DNA of 38,682 nt from Marmoricola sp. (GTDB taxonomy: Bacteria > Actinomycetota > Actinomycetes > Propionibacteriales > Nocardioidaceae), in contig JAOPXD010000053.1 in the NCBI GenBank assembly GCA_025965315.1, positions 1-38,682 on the forward strand, given 5' to 3'. A program made the translations under genes and the position numbers. This document shows positions 29,757 through 36,836 of this stretch, piece after piece; the first letter of the stretch is position 1, and each line of letters begins with the position of its first letter. The notes under the pieces are model-generated. The model had not been told where the DNA came from, searched no databases, and saw nothing but the letters and a program-made list of their open reading frames with translations.

Positions 29757-30526
29757 GCGGACGATCTGCTCTCGAGGACGCGGCGCCGTCGGTCGTCGAT
29801 GTTCTCGACCGGGTAGCGGCGCTTCCTGCCCCCGACCTCAGCGACCCTGCGATCCGTGAGTTCGCGGACCAGTTCGCGCTGGACGTCTCCTCGATCGATG
29901 CCGCTCAGCGCGCCGCGTTCTTCGCAGCCACCGAAGACCAGGCGTTCGCCGTCGTGCAGCGGATCTACGCGGCTGACTTCGCTCCCCGCGTCCGGTCCGT
30001 CCTCGACGCGGTTTTCGGTGTCGGCACGTGGCCGGACCTCCCTCCGTACGACGGCGACAGCTGGGCCCTCCTCGAGGAGTTCATGGTCGCGGTCGCCCGG
30101 CTGCACGCACTCGACGCCACGACGACCGAGCTGGTCCGGCTCCGCGGTGCGCGGCTGCACGACTGCGCGGTCTGCAAGTCGCGACGCAGCCAGGACGCCA
30201 TCGACGCCGGCGCCGACGAGACCGACTTCGCCGCCGTCGACCGCTGGCCGGCGAGCGACCTGCCGGCCGGGGCCAAGGCGGCACTCGCGGTGACCGACGC
30301 CCTGATCTGGACGCCGTACCGGGTTCCGGCTGCGACCGTGTCGGGCGCCCTTGAACACCTTCGCCCGGCCCAGGTCGTCGAGGTGGTCCTGGACGTGATG
30401 CGCAACGCAGCCAACAAGATCGCGGTCGCGCTCGGCGCCGACGCAGCGACCGTGACCGAGGGCGTCGAGCTGTTCACCACCGATGCCGACGGGACCTTGG
30501 CCGTCGTGGGCACCGCTGTCGGCTGA
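29753..30526 (+). CDS. carboxymuconolactone decarboxylase/AhpD-like protein
   Basis: 257 residues from a GTG that overlaps the ALDH stop as GTGA, so it is translationally coupled to that gene. The all-helical AhpD-like core carries the redox motif Cys138-x-x-Cys141 (LHDCAVCK), preceded 12 residues earlier by Glu126 (TTTELVRLRG), the same spacing as Glu118/Cys130 in AhpD. The histidine expected four residues after the second Cys is replaced by Arg145. The C-terminal half (VEVVLDVMRNAANKIAVALG) completes the fold. Thiol-dependent peroxidase or carbonyl-handling activity is possible, but the lost His makes the chemistry uncertain. Coupling to ALDH suggests protection from, or processing of, the same substrate. 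Confidence 0.88.
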   Translation: MSGRSALEDAAPSVVDVLDRVAALPAPDLSDPAIREFADQFALDVSSIDAAQRAAFFAATEDQAFAVVQRIYAADFAPRVRSVLDAVFGVGTWPDLPPYDGDSWALLEEFMVAVARLHALDATTTELVRLRGARLHDCAVCKSRRSQDAIDAGADETDFAAVDRWPASDLPAGAKAALAVTDALIWTPYRVPAATVSGALEHLRPAQVVEVVLDVMRNAANKIAVALGADAATVTEGVELFTTDADGTLAVVGTAVG

Positions 30527-30530
30527 CCGG

Positions 30531-31820
30531 CTACTGGCTCGCGCAGGAGAGGCTGCTCCCCGCCTCCAGTCGGAACGCCAGGCGCGCGCCGAGCTCGACC
30601 TCGGTCCTGGTCGCGTGCCCGCGTCCGGGCACCTCGGCGGTGACCACCCTCGGAAACCGCCGGCGTACCCGGGCCAGCGGCGACGCCACCGGATCGTGGA
30701 CCGACGCGACCAGGCAGCCGCGCGCCCGTGACACCGGCTTCCCGACCAGGCCCGGCACCTCGTCGCAGAGCAGGTGGAACCGGCGGAGGAACCGGCTCGA
30801 GGTCGGCTCGCCGTTCGCTGAGCTCGGTCGCCGCCCCTGCACCGGGCAGTAGTTGCCGAAGTACCCGATCAGGCCGCGGAAGTAGGACTCGCGCCCGTAG
30901 CGGCCCTCGATGTAGTCGGCCGCCTTGGTCAACCACGGCAGCTGTCCGGGTCGTCGGCCTCGGGTCAGCTCGTCGCGCAGGGCCCGGACCTCGTTCAGCA
31001 GGGTGCGGCGGGAAGCAGCAGGGTCGTAGGTCGCCGCGGTGACCGCTGCATCCAGGTCGGTCGCGGTGAACAGGACAGAGCGCCCGGGCAGGCGCACCGG
31101 CAGGTGCCGCGACAGGGAGCGGATCAGCCGCTGGTCGGACGCCGACAACCCGAGCACCCCGACAGCCCGCGCCGCCCGCCGGATCGCATCGCTGTCGAGC
31201 GAGTCTCCAGCCACGTACGGAGCGACCAGCACCATCCGATCGGCAGGCAAGGCCGCGCGGGCCACCCGCTCGGCGCCGAAGGACGTCCCCAGGAAGACCA
31301 CCCGCGGGACCTCGAGTCCGCGGAGTCCCGCACGCACCCGGGCGAGTCCGTGGGTCACGAACTCCCGTTCAGCGGCGAGCTCGGGACCGCAGCCGTCCAC
31401 GACCGGGAGCACCCGCGCCCGCACCTCGCGGACCGGTCCTTCCCGGACCGCCGTCAGGTAGCGGTCCAGAGCCGACTGGCACGGAGACCGGACCGCGCCC
31501 AGCACCCAGGGCTCCATCACCACCGCGGCATTGGGGAGCCCCGCGTACGCCGACGACGCAGCGGCCTGGGCCAGCGGGTCGAGCCCGGGCCCGCCGTCGT
31601 CGATGACGACCACCGGTCGCGTCAGGTCGAGGCGTCCGCTCGGTAGGAACACGGCTTCGCCACCGATCCGGGCACAGAGCAGGGACGAGCCCGGGGCGCA
31701 CTCCGACCCGCGGAGTGCTCCTGGGCGATACGGAGCTGTCGACGGCCGCGCCCCTCCTGAGCAGCCTGCGACGAGGCCGCTCAGGAGGAGAAGGCAGACC
31801 AGCACGACCCAGCGACGCAC
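30531..31820 (-). CDS. lipoprotein with alpha/beta-hydrolase fold
   Basis: 429 residues from a GTG at 31820. A lipoprotein signal is clear: RRW, then the hydrophobic VVLVCLLLLSGLVAGC with Cys20. The hydrolase core has a DDGGPGLDP segment (74-82) where prolyl-aminopeptidase-type enzymes have HGGPG, a nucleophile elbow GTSFG with Ser180, a candidate Asp376 (SVHDPVAS) and His402 (GRGHATR). The order and spacing fit a Ser/Asp/His triad of the TAP-like or proline-iminopeptidase group, although the oxyanion His of HGGPG is Asp here. It is the last gene of a three-gene minus-strand operon of exported proteins, 5 bp after its neighbour, and its stop is 4 bp from the convergent AhpD-like gene. Substrate unknown. 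Confidence 0.82.
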   Translation of the reverse strand: MRRWVVLVCLLLLSGLVAGCSGGARPSTAPYRPGALRGSECAPGSSLLCARIGGEAVFLPSGRLDLTRPVVVIDDGGPGLDPLAQAAASSAYAGLPNAAVVMEPWVLGAVRSPCQSALDRYLTAVREGPVREVRARVLPVVDGCGPELAAEREFVTHGLARVRAGLRGLEVPRVVFLGTSFGAERVARAALPADRMVLVAPYVAGDSLDSDAIRRAARAVGVLGLSASDQRLIRSLSRHLPVRLPGRSVLFTATDLDAAVTAATYDPAASRRTLLNEVRALRDELTRGRRPGQLPWLTKAADYIEGRYGRESYFRGLIGYFGNYCPVQGRRPSSANGEPTSSRFLRRFHLLCDEVPGLVGKPVSRARGCLVASVHDPVASPLARVRRRFPRVVTAEVPGRGHATRTEVELGARLAFRLEAGSSLSCASQ

Positions 31821-31825
31821 GGTGC

Positions 31826-32854
31826 TCAGGAGATGTCGTCGATGGTGTTCGTCGTCGTACTGAACATCTTGCGGAACTCGGCCGTGTTGATCGTGTACCA
31901 GTCCGGCTTCACGCCCTGCTTGATCCGGACGGCGACCCGGTAGTTGAGGCCCTTCGAGTTGTCCGGTCCGACGACGCCGATGGTCAGGTGCTGACCGAAG
32001 CTGCCGTGCGTGTCCGGCAGGTCGATCTCGGTGCCGCTGGTGCAGAGCTCGCCGCTGAAGTTGAAGACGAAGTCCACGCCCATCGTCAGTGCACCGTCGC
32101 AGCTGCTCGAGTTCGGGGCGTAGTCGGTGACGCCGGGGTCACCGTTGGCGATCGAAGCGCCGGTGATCAACGAGGCCTTCTTCCCGCTCTCGATGATCCA
32201 GTCGGGGCCGCTGTCGGACGGGTGCACCGTTCCCCACTGGTGGTAGGTGAACCAGTCGTACTTGGAGCTGCCGTCGTCGTCGGAGACGCCGTACCCGTGC
32301 CGGCCGTCGCCGTCGTCGAGGTACCCGAGGGTCTCGCACGCGGAAACCCAGTTCCCGGTGTCGCTCCCGAACAGGAACGCGCACGGCTCGGAGTCGTAGA
32401 ACTTGACCCCGAGCGATCCCGGGCCGAGGGGCAGAGCCGGGTCGGCGGCGTCGTCGGTGGCTCCGGTCCGCAGCCCGTACGTCACGTCCTCGGCGACCGG
32501 GGTGTCGCCGTCAGCGACCTCGGCCTCCTTGCGCGACACCGAGTCGACGCCTGCGACGCTGGCCGGCGTACCAGCGACGTAACCGACCCCGGGCGCTTTC
32601 TGTACGGCGATCTGGGACTCGTCGACCATCACGCCCATGTCGGCCGACTGGGCCAGGACGACGTCGCTGAGCTGGTCCTCGGTCGAGCTGGTCGCCTCGG
32701 TGAAGTCATCGGCGGCGACGGTGTCGGTGTCCACCACGGTGGAGGTGGTGTCGCTGCTGTCGGCGTGCGCGGCCGGAGCCGCGCCGACGACGACCAGGAG
32801 GGGGATCGCCAGTCCGACGGCGATCGTGCGGGCATGCAGGAGTATCGGATTCAC
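31826..32854 (-). CDS. secreted protein of unknown function
   Basis: 342 residues from a GTG at 32854. The signal peptide is MNPILLHARTIAVGLAIPLL followed by VVVGAAPAAHA|DSS, with cleavage after about residue 32. The mature protein starts with a Thr/Asp/Ser-rich acidic stretch, then becomes a compact-looking region with GSLGVKFYDSEPCAFLFGSD, DGRHGYGVSDDDGSSKYDWF, CDGALTMGVDFVFNFSGELC and a C-terminal RVAVRIKQGVKPDWYTINTA. Four cysteines could form two disulfides. I recognise no family. It sits between a small exported protein and the lipoprotein hydrolase in one operon, which suggests an extracytoplasmic complex or substrate/processing relation. Confidence 0.8.
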   Translation of the reverse strand: MNPILLHARTIAVGLAIPLLVVVGAAPAAHADSSDTTSTVVDTDTVAADDFTEATSSTEDQLSDVVLAQSADMGVMVDESQIAVQKAPGVGYVAGTPASVAGVDSVSRKEAEVADGDTPVAEDVTYGLRTGATDDAADPALPLGPGSLGVKFYDSEPCAFLFGSDTGNWVSACETLGYLDDGDGRHGYGVSDDDGSSKYDWFTYHQWGTVHPSDSGPDWIIESGKKASLITGASIANGDPGVTDYAPNSSSCDGALTMGVDFVFNFSGELCTSGTEIDLPDTHGSFGQHLTIGVVGPDNSKGLNYRVAVRIKQGVKPDWYTINTAEFRKMFSTTTNTIDDIS

Positions 32855-32879
32855 AGGTTCTCTCGCTTCGTTGTCGGGA

Positions 32880-33332
32880 TCAGGAGCTGACGTACGTGGC
32901 TTGGGCGAGCGTGGGCGCCGGCTCGGAGAGCAGCGCCAGGTAGTCGAGCCGGCCGTTTCCGACCAGGGCGACCCACGGCTGGTCGACGTCCCGGGAGATC
33001 TGCCCGAGCACCGAGGCGCCCGGGCAGGCGGCCTGGAGGTGAGCGCGCGAGTCGGCGAAGCAGAGCGACACCGACGCGTGGTGCTGGTCGTCGAACAGGT
33101 CGACGCGGCGGGTCACGTCGCCGCTCACGGTCGTGCTGGTCAGCGACGAGAGCTGGAACCGGGTGTCCGAGGGTCCCGGGAGGTAGTCGAGCCAGGTCGG
33201 ATCTGCCTTGACCTGGGTGAGGTTGTCCGAATGGGTGGAACCCCGCCCGAGCTCAGCCGGGCCGAAGGCAAAGGTGGCTGCGGTAGCGACGCCCGCAGCT
33301 CCGACCACGAGGATCAGCAGTTTCGGCACCAT
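32880..33332 (-). CDS. small membrane-anchored or secreted protein
   Basis: 150 residues from the ATG at 33332, chosen because GGGAG lies 6 nt upstream; a longer frame starting at 33362 has no ribosome site. The N-terminus PKLLILVVGAAGVATAATFAF is a single hydrophobic segment without an obvious cleavage site. The rest is extracytoplasmic: FQLSSLTSTTVSGDVTRRVD, then LFDDQHHASVSLCFADSRAH with two cysteines (LCFAD, AACPG) that can pair. I recognise no family. It is the first gene of the exported-protein operon, with a promoter and leader hairpin just upstream. Confidence 0.78.
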   Translation of the reverse strand: MVPKLLILVVGAAGVATAATFAFGPAELGRGSTHSDNLTQVKADPTWLDYLPGPSDTRFQLSSLTSTTVSGDVTRRVDLFDDQHHASVSLCFADSRAHLQAACPGASVLGQISRDVDQPWVALVGNGRLDYLALLSEPAPTLAQATYVSS

Positions 33333-33357
33333 CGTCGACTCCCAGGGCACGTCGCGT

Positions 33358-33419
33358 GACAAGCCGATGTGCTTGTCTGTTCCAGACGTTATGCCTTGGT
33401 GTTACTGATTGTCCAATCA
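33358..33419 (-). promoter_or_regulatory. promoter, leader hairpin and palindrome of the exported-protein operon
   Basis: On the minus strand TTGGAC (33416-33411) and CATAAC (33393-33388) are spaced by 17 bp and would start transcription near 33380. The perfect inverted repeat TGATTG-TC-CAATCA (33406-33419) covers the -35. The first ~25 nt of the mRNA could fold with GACAAGC (33358-33364)/GCTTGTC (33371-33377), a 7-bp stem. The region is clearly more A/T-rich than its surroundings. Confidence 0.55.
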
Positions 33420-33444
33420 TTTTTCCCGGCTTTGCCCGATATGG

Positions 33445-33463
33445 CACCGGCAACATGCCGGTG
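33445..33463. terminator. hairpin downstream of the TetR gene
   Basis: CACCGGCA (33445-33452) and TGCCGGTG (33456-33463) form a perfect 8-bp stem with a 3-nt loop, 32 bp past the TetR stop. No T tract follows, so it is a likely but non-canonical terminator that separates the TetR gene from the exported-protein operon. Confidence 0.5.
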
Positions 33464-33494
33464 GGCACGCTACGACCCGCTCGAGCAGCCGTGC

Positions 33495-34097
33495 TCAGCG
33501 CCGCAGAGCCGGCGCGATCCACCGCTGGAGGTGCGCCCGGAGCTCGTCGCCGGTCCTCGCCGGGTCGCCCGGGTCGAGCACGAACGACTGCAGCGTGCGG
33601 AGCAGGTGCTCGACCAGCCCGCGCCGGTCCTCGTCGTCGAGGCCGGCCTGGTCCCAGTCCACCGGGAAGCTGGCCAGCAACCTGCCACCCAGATCGATCG
33701 AGGACGGCTTCGTCAGTCCGGCCAACGTGCTGCTGATCCGGCCGGGTGCGATCAGTCGCTTCAGGGCCGGGTCGTCACGCAGGTGCTCGTAGACGTACGC
33801 GACCACCTCGGTGGCGGCATCAGCCGCGTCGCCACCGTCGGCAAGGTGGTTCACCACGTGCTTGACGAGCTGGTCCTCGAGCTCCCCGACCGCGTCGACC
33901 GCGGCGGCGTTGAGCAGGTCCTCGGTCGTCGGGAAGTAGCGGTACACGGTCTGCCGGGTCACCCCGAGCAACGCGGCGATCTCGGACGTGGTCGTCGTGC
34001 CGGAGACGACGAGACGCTCGCGGGTCGCCCGCAGGATCCGGGCGCGAGCCTCGGAGGCGTCCGCCGGCGGCATCCCTGACCAGCCGTGTGTGCGCAT
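33495..34097 (-). CDS. TetR-family regulator divergent from the CYP125-like gene
   Basis: 200 residues from an ATG with an AAGGAG site 8 nt upstream. The HTH is ARILRATRERLVVSGTTTTS, EIAALLGVTRQTVYRYFPTT, EDLLNAAAVDAV. The C-terminal ligand domain includes VVAYVYEHLRDDPALKRLIA and a helix with VEHLLRTLQSFVLDPG. It shares an 87-bp divergent control region with the P450, with one inverted repeat in it. Its likely role is repression of the P450 until a steroid or lipid ligand is bound. It does not resemble KstR closely enough for me to name it. Confidence 0.92.
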   Translation of the reverse strand: MRTHGWSGMPPADASEARARILRATRERLVVSGTTTTSEIAALLGVTRQTVYRYFPTTEDLLNAAAVDAVGELEDQLVKHVVNHLADGGDAADAATEVVAYVYEHLRDDPALKRLIAPGRISSTLAGLTKPSSIDLGGRLLASFPVDWDQAGLDDEDRRGLVEHLLRTLQSFVLDPGDPARTGDELRAHLQRWIAPALRR

Positions 34098-34141
34098 CGC
34101 TCCAGCTCCTTGACGCCGACGGAGACCTCGATGATCCTGTG

Positions 34142-34165
34142 CATACAGTTTTCTGACTTTGTATG
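34142..34165. promoter_or_regulatory. operator-like inverted repeat between TetR and CYP125-like genes
   Basis: CATACA (34142-34147) and TGTATG (34160-34165) are perfect arms with a 12-bp A/T-rich spacer. The right arm overlaps TATGGT (34162-34167), the best -10 for the P450. It is the only clear symmetry in the region and probably binds the adjacent TetR protein. Confidence 0.6.
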
Positions 34166-34184
34166 GTCCCCCGCAAGGAGCCCC

Positions 34185-35435
34185 ATGTCCACCGATGTCC
34201 TTCCCACCGGCTTCGACTTCACCGATCCCGACACCAACCTGGCCGGGATCCCGCACCGCGAGTTCGCCGCGCTCCGCCGCAGCGAGCCCGTCTTCTGGGT
34301 CGAGCAGACCGAGCCGGCGCGTGCAGGCATGACCACCGGGTCCGGCTCCGGCTACTGGGCACTGACCAGGCACGCCGATGTCGCGGCGGTCTCGAAGAAC
34401 AGCCGGGTCTTCTCGAGCAGCGAGAACGGCGTGATCATCCGGAACCCGGAGACCGCGACGCGCGAGTCGGTCGAGATGACCAAGGTGGTGATCATCAACC
34501 AGGACGCCCCGGAGCACACCCTGACCCGCAGCATCATCAGCCGTGGTTTCACCCCTCGGGCGATCAACGCCCTCGAGGAAGGCCTCGCGGAGTGTGCACG
34601 CCGGATCGTGGCCACCGCCGTCGCGACCGGCAGCGGCAACTTCGTCGACCAGGTGGCCTCGCAGTTCCCGCTCGAGGTGATCGGCGACATGCTCGGCATC
34701 CCGGCCGAGGACCGCCAGAAGATCTTCGACTGGACCAACCAGATGACCGGGTCCTCGGACCCTGATCTCGCACGCGAGGACAACGATCCCTCGGCGGCTG
34801 CGGCCGAGGTCCTGATGTACTCGATGGGCCTCGCTGCGGACCGGGAGGCGAACCCGCGCGACGACATCGTGACGAAGCTGGTCAACGCCGACAAGGACGG
34901 CCGCGGCCTGACCTACGACGAGTTCGGATTCTTCGTGATCGCGCTCGCCGTGGCTGGAAACGAGACCACCCGGAACGCCACCACCCACGGAATGAACGCC
35001 TTCTTCGACAACCCCGACCAGTGGGACCTGTGGAAGACGGAGCGCCCGAGCACGATGGTGGACGAGGTGATCCGCTGGGCCACTCCGGTGACGTCGTTCC
35101 AGCGCACGGCGCTCGAGGACACCGAGATCGACGGCGTCGCCATCAAGGCGGGCCAGCGGGTCGGGCTCTTCTACGCCAGCGCGAACCACGACGAAGCGGT
35201 GTTCAACGACCCGTTCACCTTCGACATCACCCGCGACCCGAACCCGCACCTCGCGTTCGGCGGCCACGGAGCCCACTACTGCATCGGTGCCAACCTGGCC
35301 CGGATGGAGATCCAGCTGATCTTCGAAGCCGTCGCCGACCTCGCTCCCGACATCCGCCGTACGGGCGAGGTGTCCCGGTTGCGCTCGGGCTGGCTCAACG
35401 GGATCAAGAGCCTGCCGGTCAGCTACGCGGGCTGA
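34185..35435 (+). CDS. cyp125: CYP125-like cytochrome P450 (steroid C26-monooxygenase family)
   Basis: 416 residues from an ATG 4 nt after AAGGAG. Motifs: I-helix AGNETT (257-262), ExxR EVIR (294-297) and heme loop FGGHGAHYCIG (358-368) with Cys366. The blocks FDFTDPD, IISRGFTPRAI, EFGFFVIALAVAGNETTRN, RWATPVTSFQRTALEDTEI and RLRSGWLNGIK match, from memory, Mycobacterium CYP125A1, which oxidises the C26 terminal methyl of cholest-4-en-3-one to the acid. The N-terminal BC region differs more, so the substrate could be another sterol or branched lipid. Redox partners are not encoded nearby. It is controlled from the region shared with the divergent TetR gene, not by a visible KstR box. Confidence 0.9.
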   Translation: MSTDVLPTGFDFTDPDTNLAGIPHREFAALRRSEPVFWVEQTEPARAGMTTGSGSGYWALTRHADVAAVSKNSRVFSSSENGVIIRNPETATRESVEMTKVVIINQDAPEHTLTRSIISRGFTPRAINALEEGLAECARRIVATAVATGSGNFVDQVASQFPLEVIGDMLGIPAEDRQKIFDWTNQMTGSSDPDLAREDNDPSAAAAEVLMYSMGLAADREANPRDDIVTKLVNADKDGRGLTYDEFGFFVIALAVAGNETTRNATTHGMNAFFDNPDQWDLWKTERPSTMVDEVIRWATPVTSFQRTALEDTEIDGVAIKAGQRVGLFYASANHDEAVFNDPFTFDITRDPNPHLAFGGHGAHYCIGANLARMEIQLIFEAVADLAPDIRRTGEVSRLRSGWLNGIKSLPVSYAG

Positions 35436-35463
35436 GGTCCTCGCGCCCGCGTGACGTGCCGAC

Positions 35464-35469
35464 TAGCCT
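35464..35469 (+). promoter_or_regulatory. leaderless-type -10 box for the SCO6745-family gene
   Basis: TAGCCT ends 6 nt before the ATG at 35476 and no Shine-Dalgarno sequence is present. Confidence 0.5.
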
Positions 35470-35475
35470 GCGACC

Positions 35476-36324
35476 ATGACTCCCGAACGCGAGCTCTGGT
35501 CACTCGTCGAGCCGGTCCACGCGATCGCGTACTTCGACACCCACGTCTCCGGCTCGCTCGTCGAGCTCGGGTTGCACGGCTTCTGGAACGGCTACTTCGC
35601 CGGTCGCGCTGCGCCCCTGGGAGCCGTACGCCGCGAGACCGTGACCGCGCTGTTCTTCGGCTTCGCGCCGCTGATGGTGGCCCGCGCCGTCCCCAAGGTC
35701 TGGACCCGCGTGACCCCGGCCGAGGCGATCGGCTCGCGGCTCAGCGCAGTCAGCACGACCCTGATGCCCTGGGTCGAGTACCTCGACCCCGACGACGTAC
35801 GGCGTGCTGCCGACGCCCTGGTCTCCGCTGCCCAGGGCGCGAACACCGACGGCCGCGCCCTGGCCGCCGCGTGGCAGGGCGTCACTCCCCCGGACGACGT
35901 GGCGGGTCGGCTCTGGTGGGCGGCGACCGTGCTCCGGGAGCACCGCGGCGACGGTCACGTGCTCGCGGCGACCAACGCGGGTCTGAGCGGGTTGGAGACC
36001 ACCGTGACCCACATCGCGAGCGGTGGCGTCACCCGCCAGGTGATCCAGCCCAACCGCGGGTGGACCGACCAGGAGTGGGCAGCTGCCGAGGCGGGGCTCC
36101 GCGACCGCGGGCTGATCGACGCCGCCGGCGCCCTGACTGCCGATGGCCAGGCGGTGCGCGCCCAGGTCGAGGCCGACACCGATCGACTCGCGCACGGCCC
36201 GCTCGCGGCGCTGACCGACCACCTTCCTCGTCTGCGCTCCGTCCTGGGCGATCTCGCCCGCGCGATCCAGGCTGCGGGCTCGCTGCCCGAGGGCAACCCG
36301 ATGGGCCTCCCGCTGCCGTCCTGA
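35476..36324 (+). CDS. SCO6745-family (winged-helix-like) protein
   Basis: 282 residues. The opening ELWSLVEPVHAIAYFDTHVS and the run HGFWNGYFAGRAAPLGAVRR match what I recall of the SCO6745 family, found widely in Actinobacteria and annotated as having an HTH-like fold. The C-terminal part (DQEWAAAEAGLRDRGLIDAA, then GALTADGQAVRAQVEADTDR) reads like a MarR/winged-helix module. No catalytic residues are evident. The family's role is unknown. It starts 40 bp after the CYP125-like gene but has its own -10 box. Confidence 0.82.
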   Translation: MTPERELWSLVEPVHAIAYFDTHVSGSLVELGLHGFWNGYFAGRAAPLGAVRRETVTALFFGFAPLMVARAVPKVWTRVTPAEAIGSRLSAVSTTLMPWVEYLDPDDVRRAADALVSAAQGANTDGRALAAAWQGVTPPDDVAGRLWWAATVLREHRGDGHVLAATNAGLSGLETTVTHIASGGVTRQVIQPNRGWTDQEWAAAEAGLRDRGLIDAAGALTADGQAVRAQVEADTDRLAHGPLAALTDHLPRLRSVLGDLARAIQAAGSLPEGNPMGLPLPS

Positions 36325-36353
36325 CCAGGCAGGCACCTGTCGGCGCGTCCCGG

Positions 36354-36359
36354 CATGAT
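36354..36359 (+). promoter_or_regulatory. possible leaderless-type -10 box for the MmcQ/YjbR gene
   Basis: CATGAT ends 6 nt before the GTG at 36366; a ribosome site is absent. Confidence 0.3.
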
Positions 36360-36365
36360 GTGCTC

Positions 36366-36716
36366 GTGCCCACCGAGATCACCGAGCTGCTCGAGCTCGT
36401 CGAGCAGCTGCCCGGGGTGAGCCGGGTCGACTACGACCGGTACAGCAAGTTCGATGTGTCGTCGCGGACCTTCGGCTTCCTGTGGGGGCCGACCCGCACG
36501 GTCGGGCTCAAGCAGACCCTGGTCGAGCAACTGACCCTGGTGGCCGAGCGGCCCGACGTGTTCGAGGTCCAGTTCACCTCCGGGGCCTTCGGCTGGGTGG
36601 TCGTCCACCTCGACCGGATCGAGCGCGACGAGCTCGCCGAGCTGGTCTTCGAGGCGTGGCGGCTCACCGCACCGGACGTCCTGGTGGACGCCCAGGGTGA
36701 CGAATTGCCCACATGA
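36366..36716 (+). CDS. MmcQ/YjbR-like protein
   Basis: 116 residues from a GTG. The pattern 'LPGV...YDRYSKF-V..RTFGFLW', then KQTLVEQLTLVAERPDVFEV and FGWVVVHLDRIERDELAELV, ending with EAWRLTAP, fits the CyaY-like MmcQ/YjbR family (DUF419), small proteins with a double-wing DNA-binding-like fold. The biological role is unknown. It is 41 bp downstream of the SCO6745-family gene and precedes the PEP carboxykinase control region. Confidence 0.85.
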   Translation: MPTEITELLELVEQLPGVSRVDYDRYSKFDVSSRTFGFLWGPTRTVGLKQTLVEQLTLVAERPDVFEVQFTSGAFGWVVVHLDRIERDELAELVFEAWRLTAPDVLVDAQGDELPT

Positions 36717-36723
36717 ATTGCCG

Positions 36724-36739
36724 ACTTGAACGTTCAAGT
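36724..36739. promoter_or_regulatory. perfect 16-bp palindrome upstream of PEP carboxykinase
   Basis: ACTTGAACGTTCAAGT is a perfect palindrome that begins 8 bp after the MmcQ/YjbR stop and lies about 55 bp upstream of the TAGCCT -10 candidate at 36795. The TTGAA-N2-TTCAA core has the shape of MarR-family operators. No regulator gene is adjacent. Confidence 0.6.
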
Positions 36740-36794
36740 GGCGCATCTGCGGCCCAGAAAGGTGGACAGCGCAGCCTGCCCCGAGATGAGCCTG

Positions 36795-36800
36795 TAGCCT
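36795..36800 (+). promoter_or_regulatory. possible -10 box of PEP carboxykinase gene
   Basis: TAGCCT lies 36 nt before the ATG at 36837. No good -35 is seen at the right distance, so an activator or an extended element may be needed. Confidence 0.35.
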
Positions 36801-36836
36801 CAGTCGCGCCTGACCGTCAAACAGAAACGAGCTGCA

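Noticed and set aside
36380-36412. Inverted repeat rich in GAGCTGCTCGAGCTCG-like sequence near the start of the MmcQ/YjbR gene
   Set aside because: It is explained by Glu-Leu codons (ITELLELVEQL) in the coding frame and gives no separate regulatory signal.
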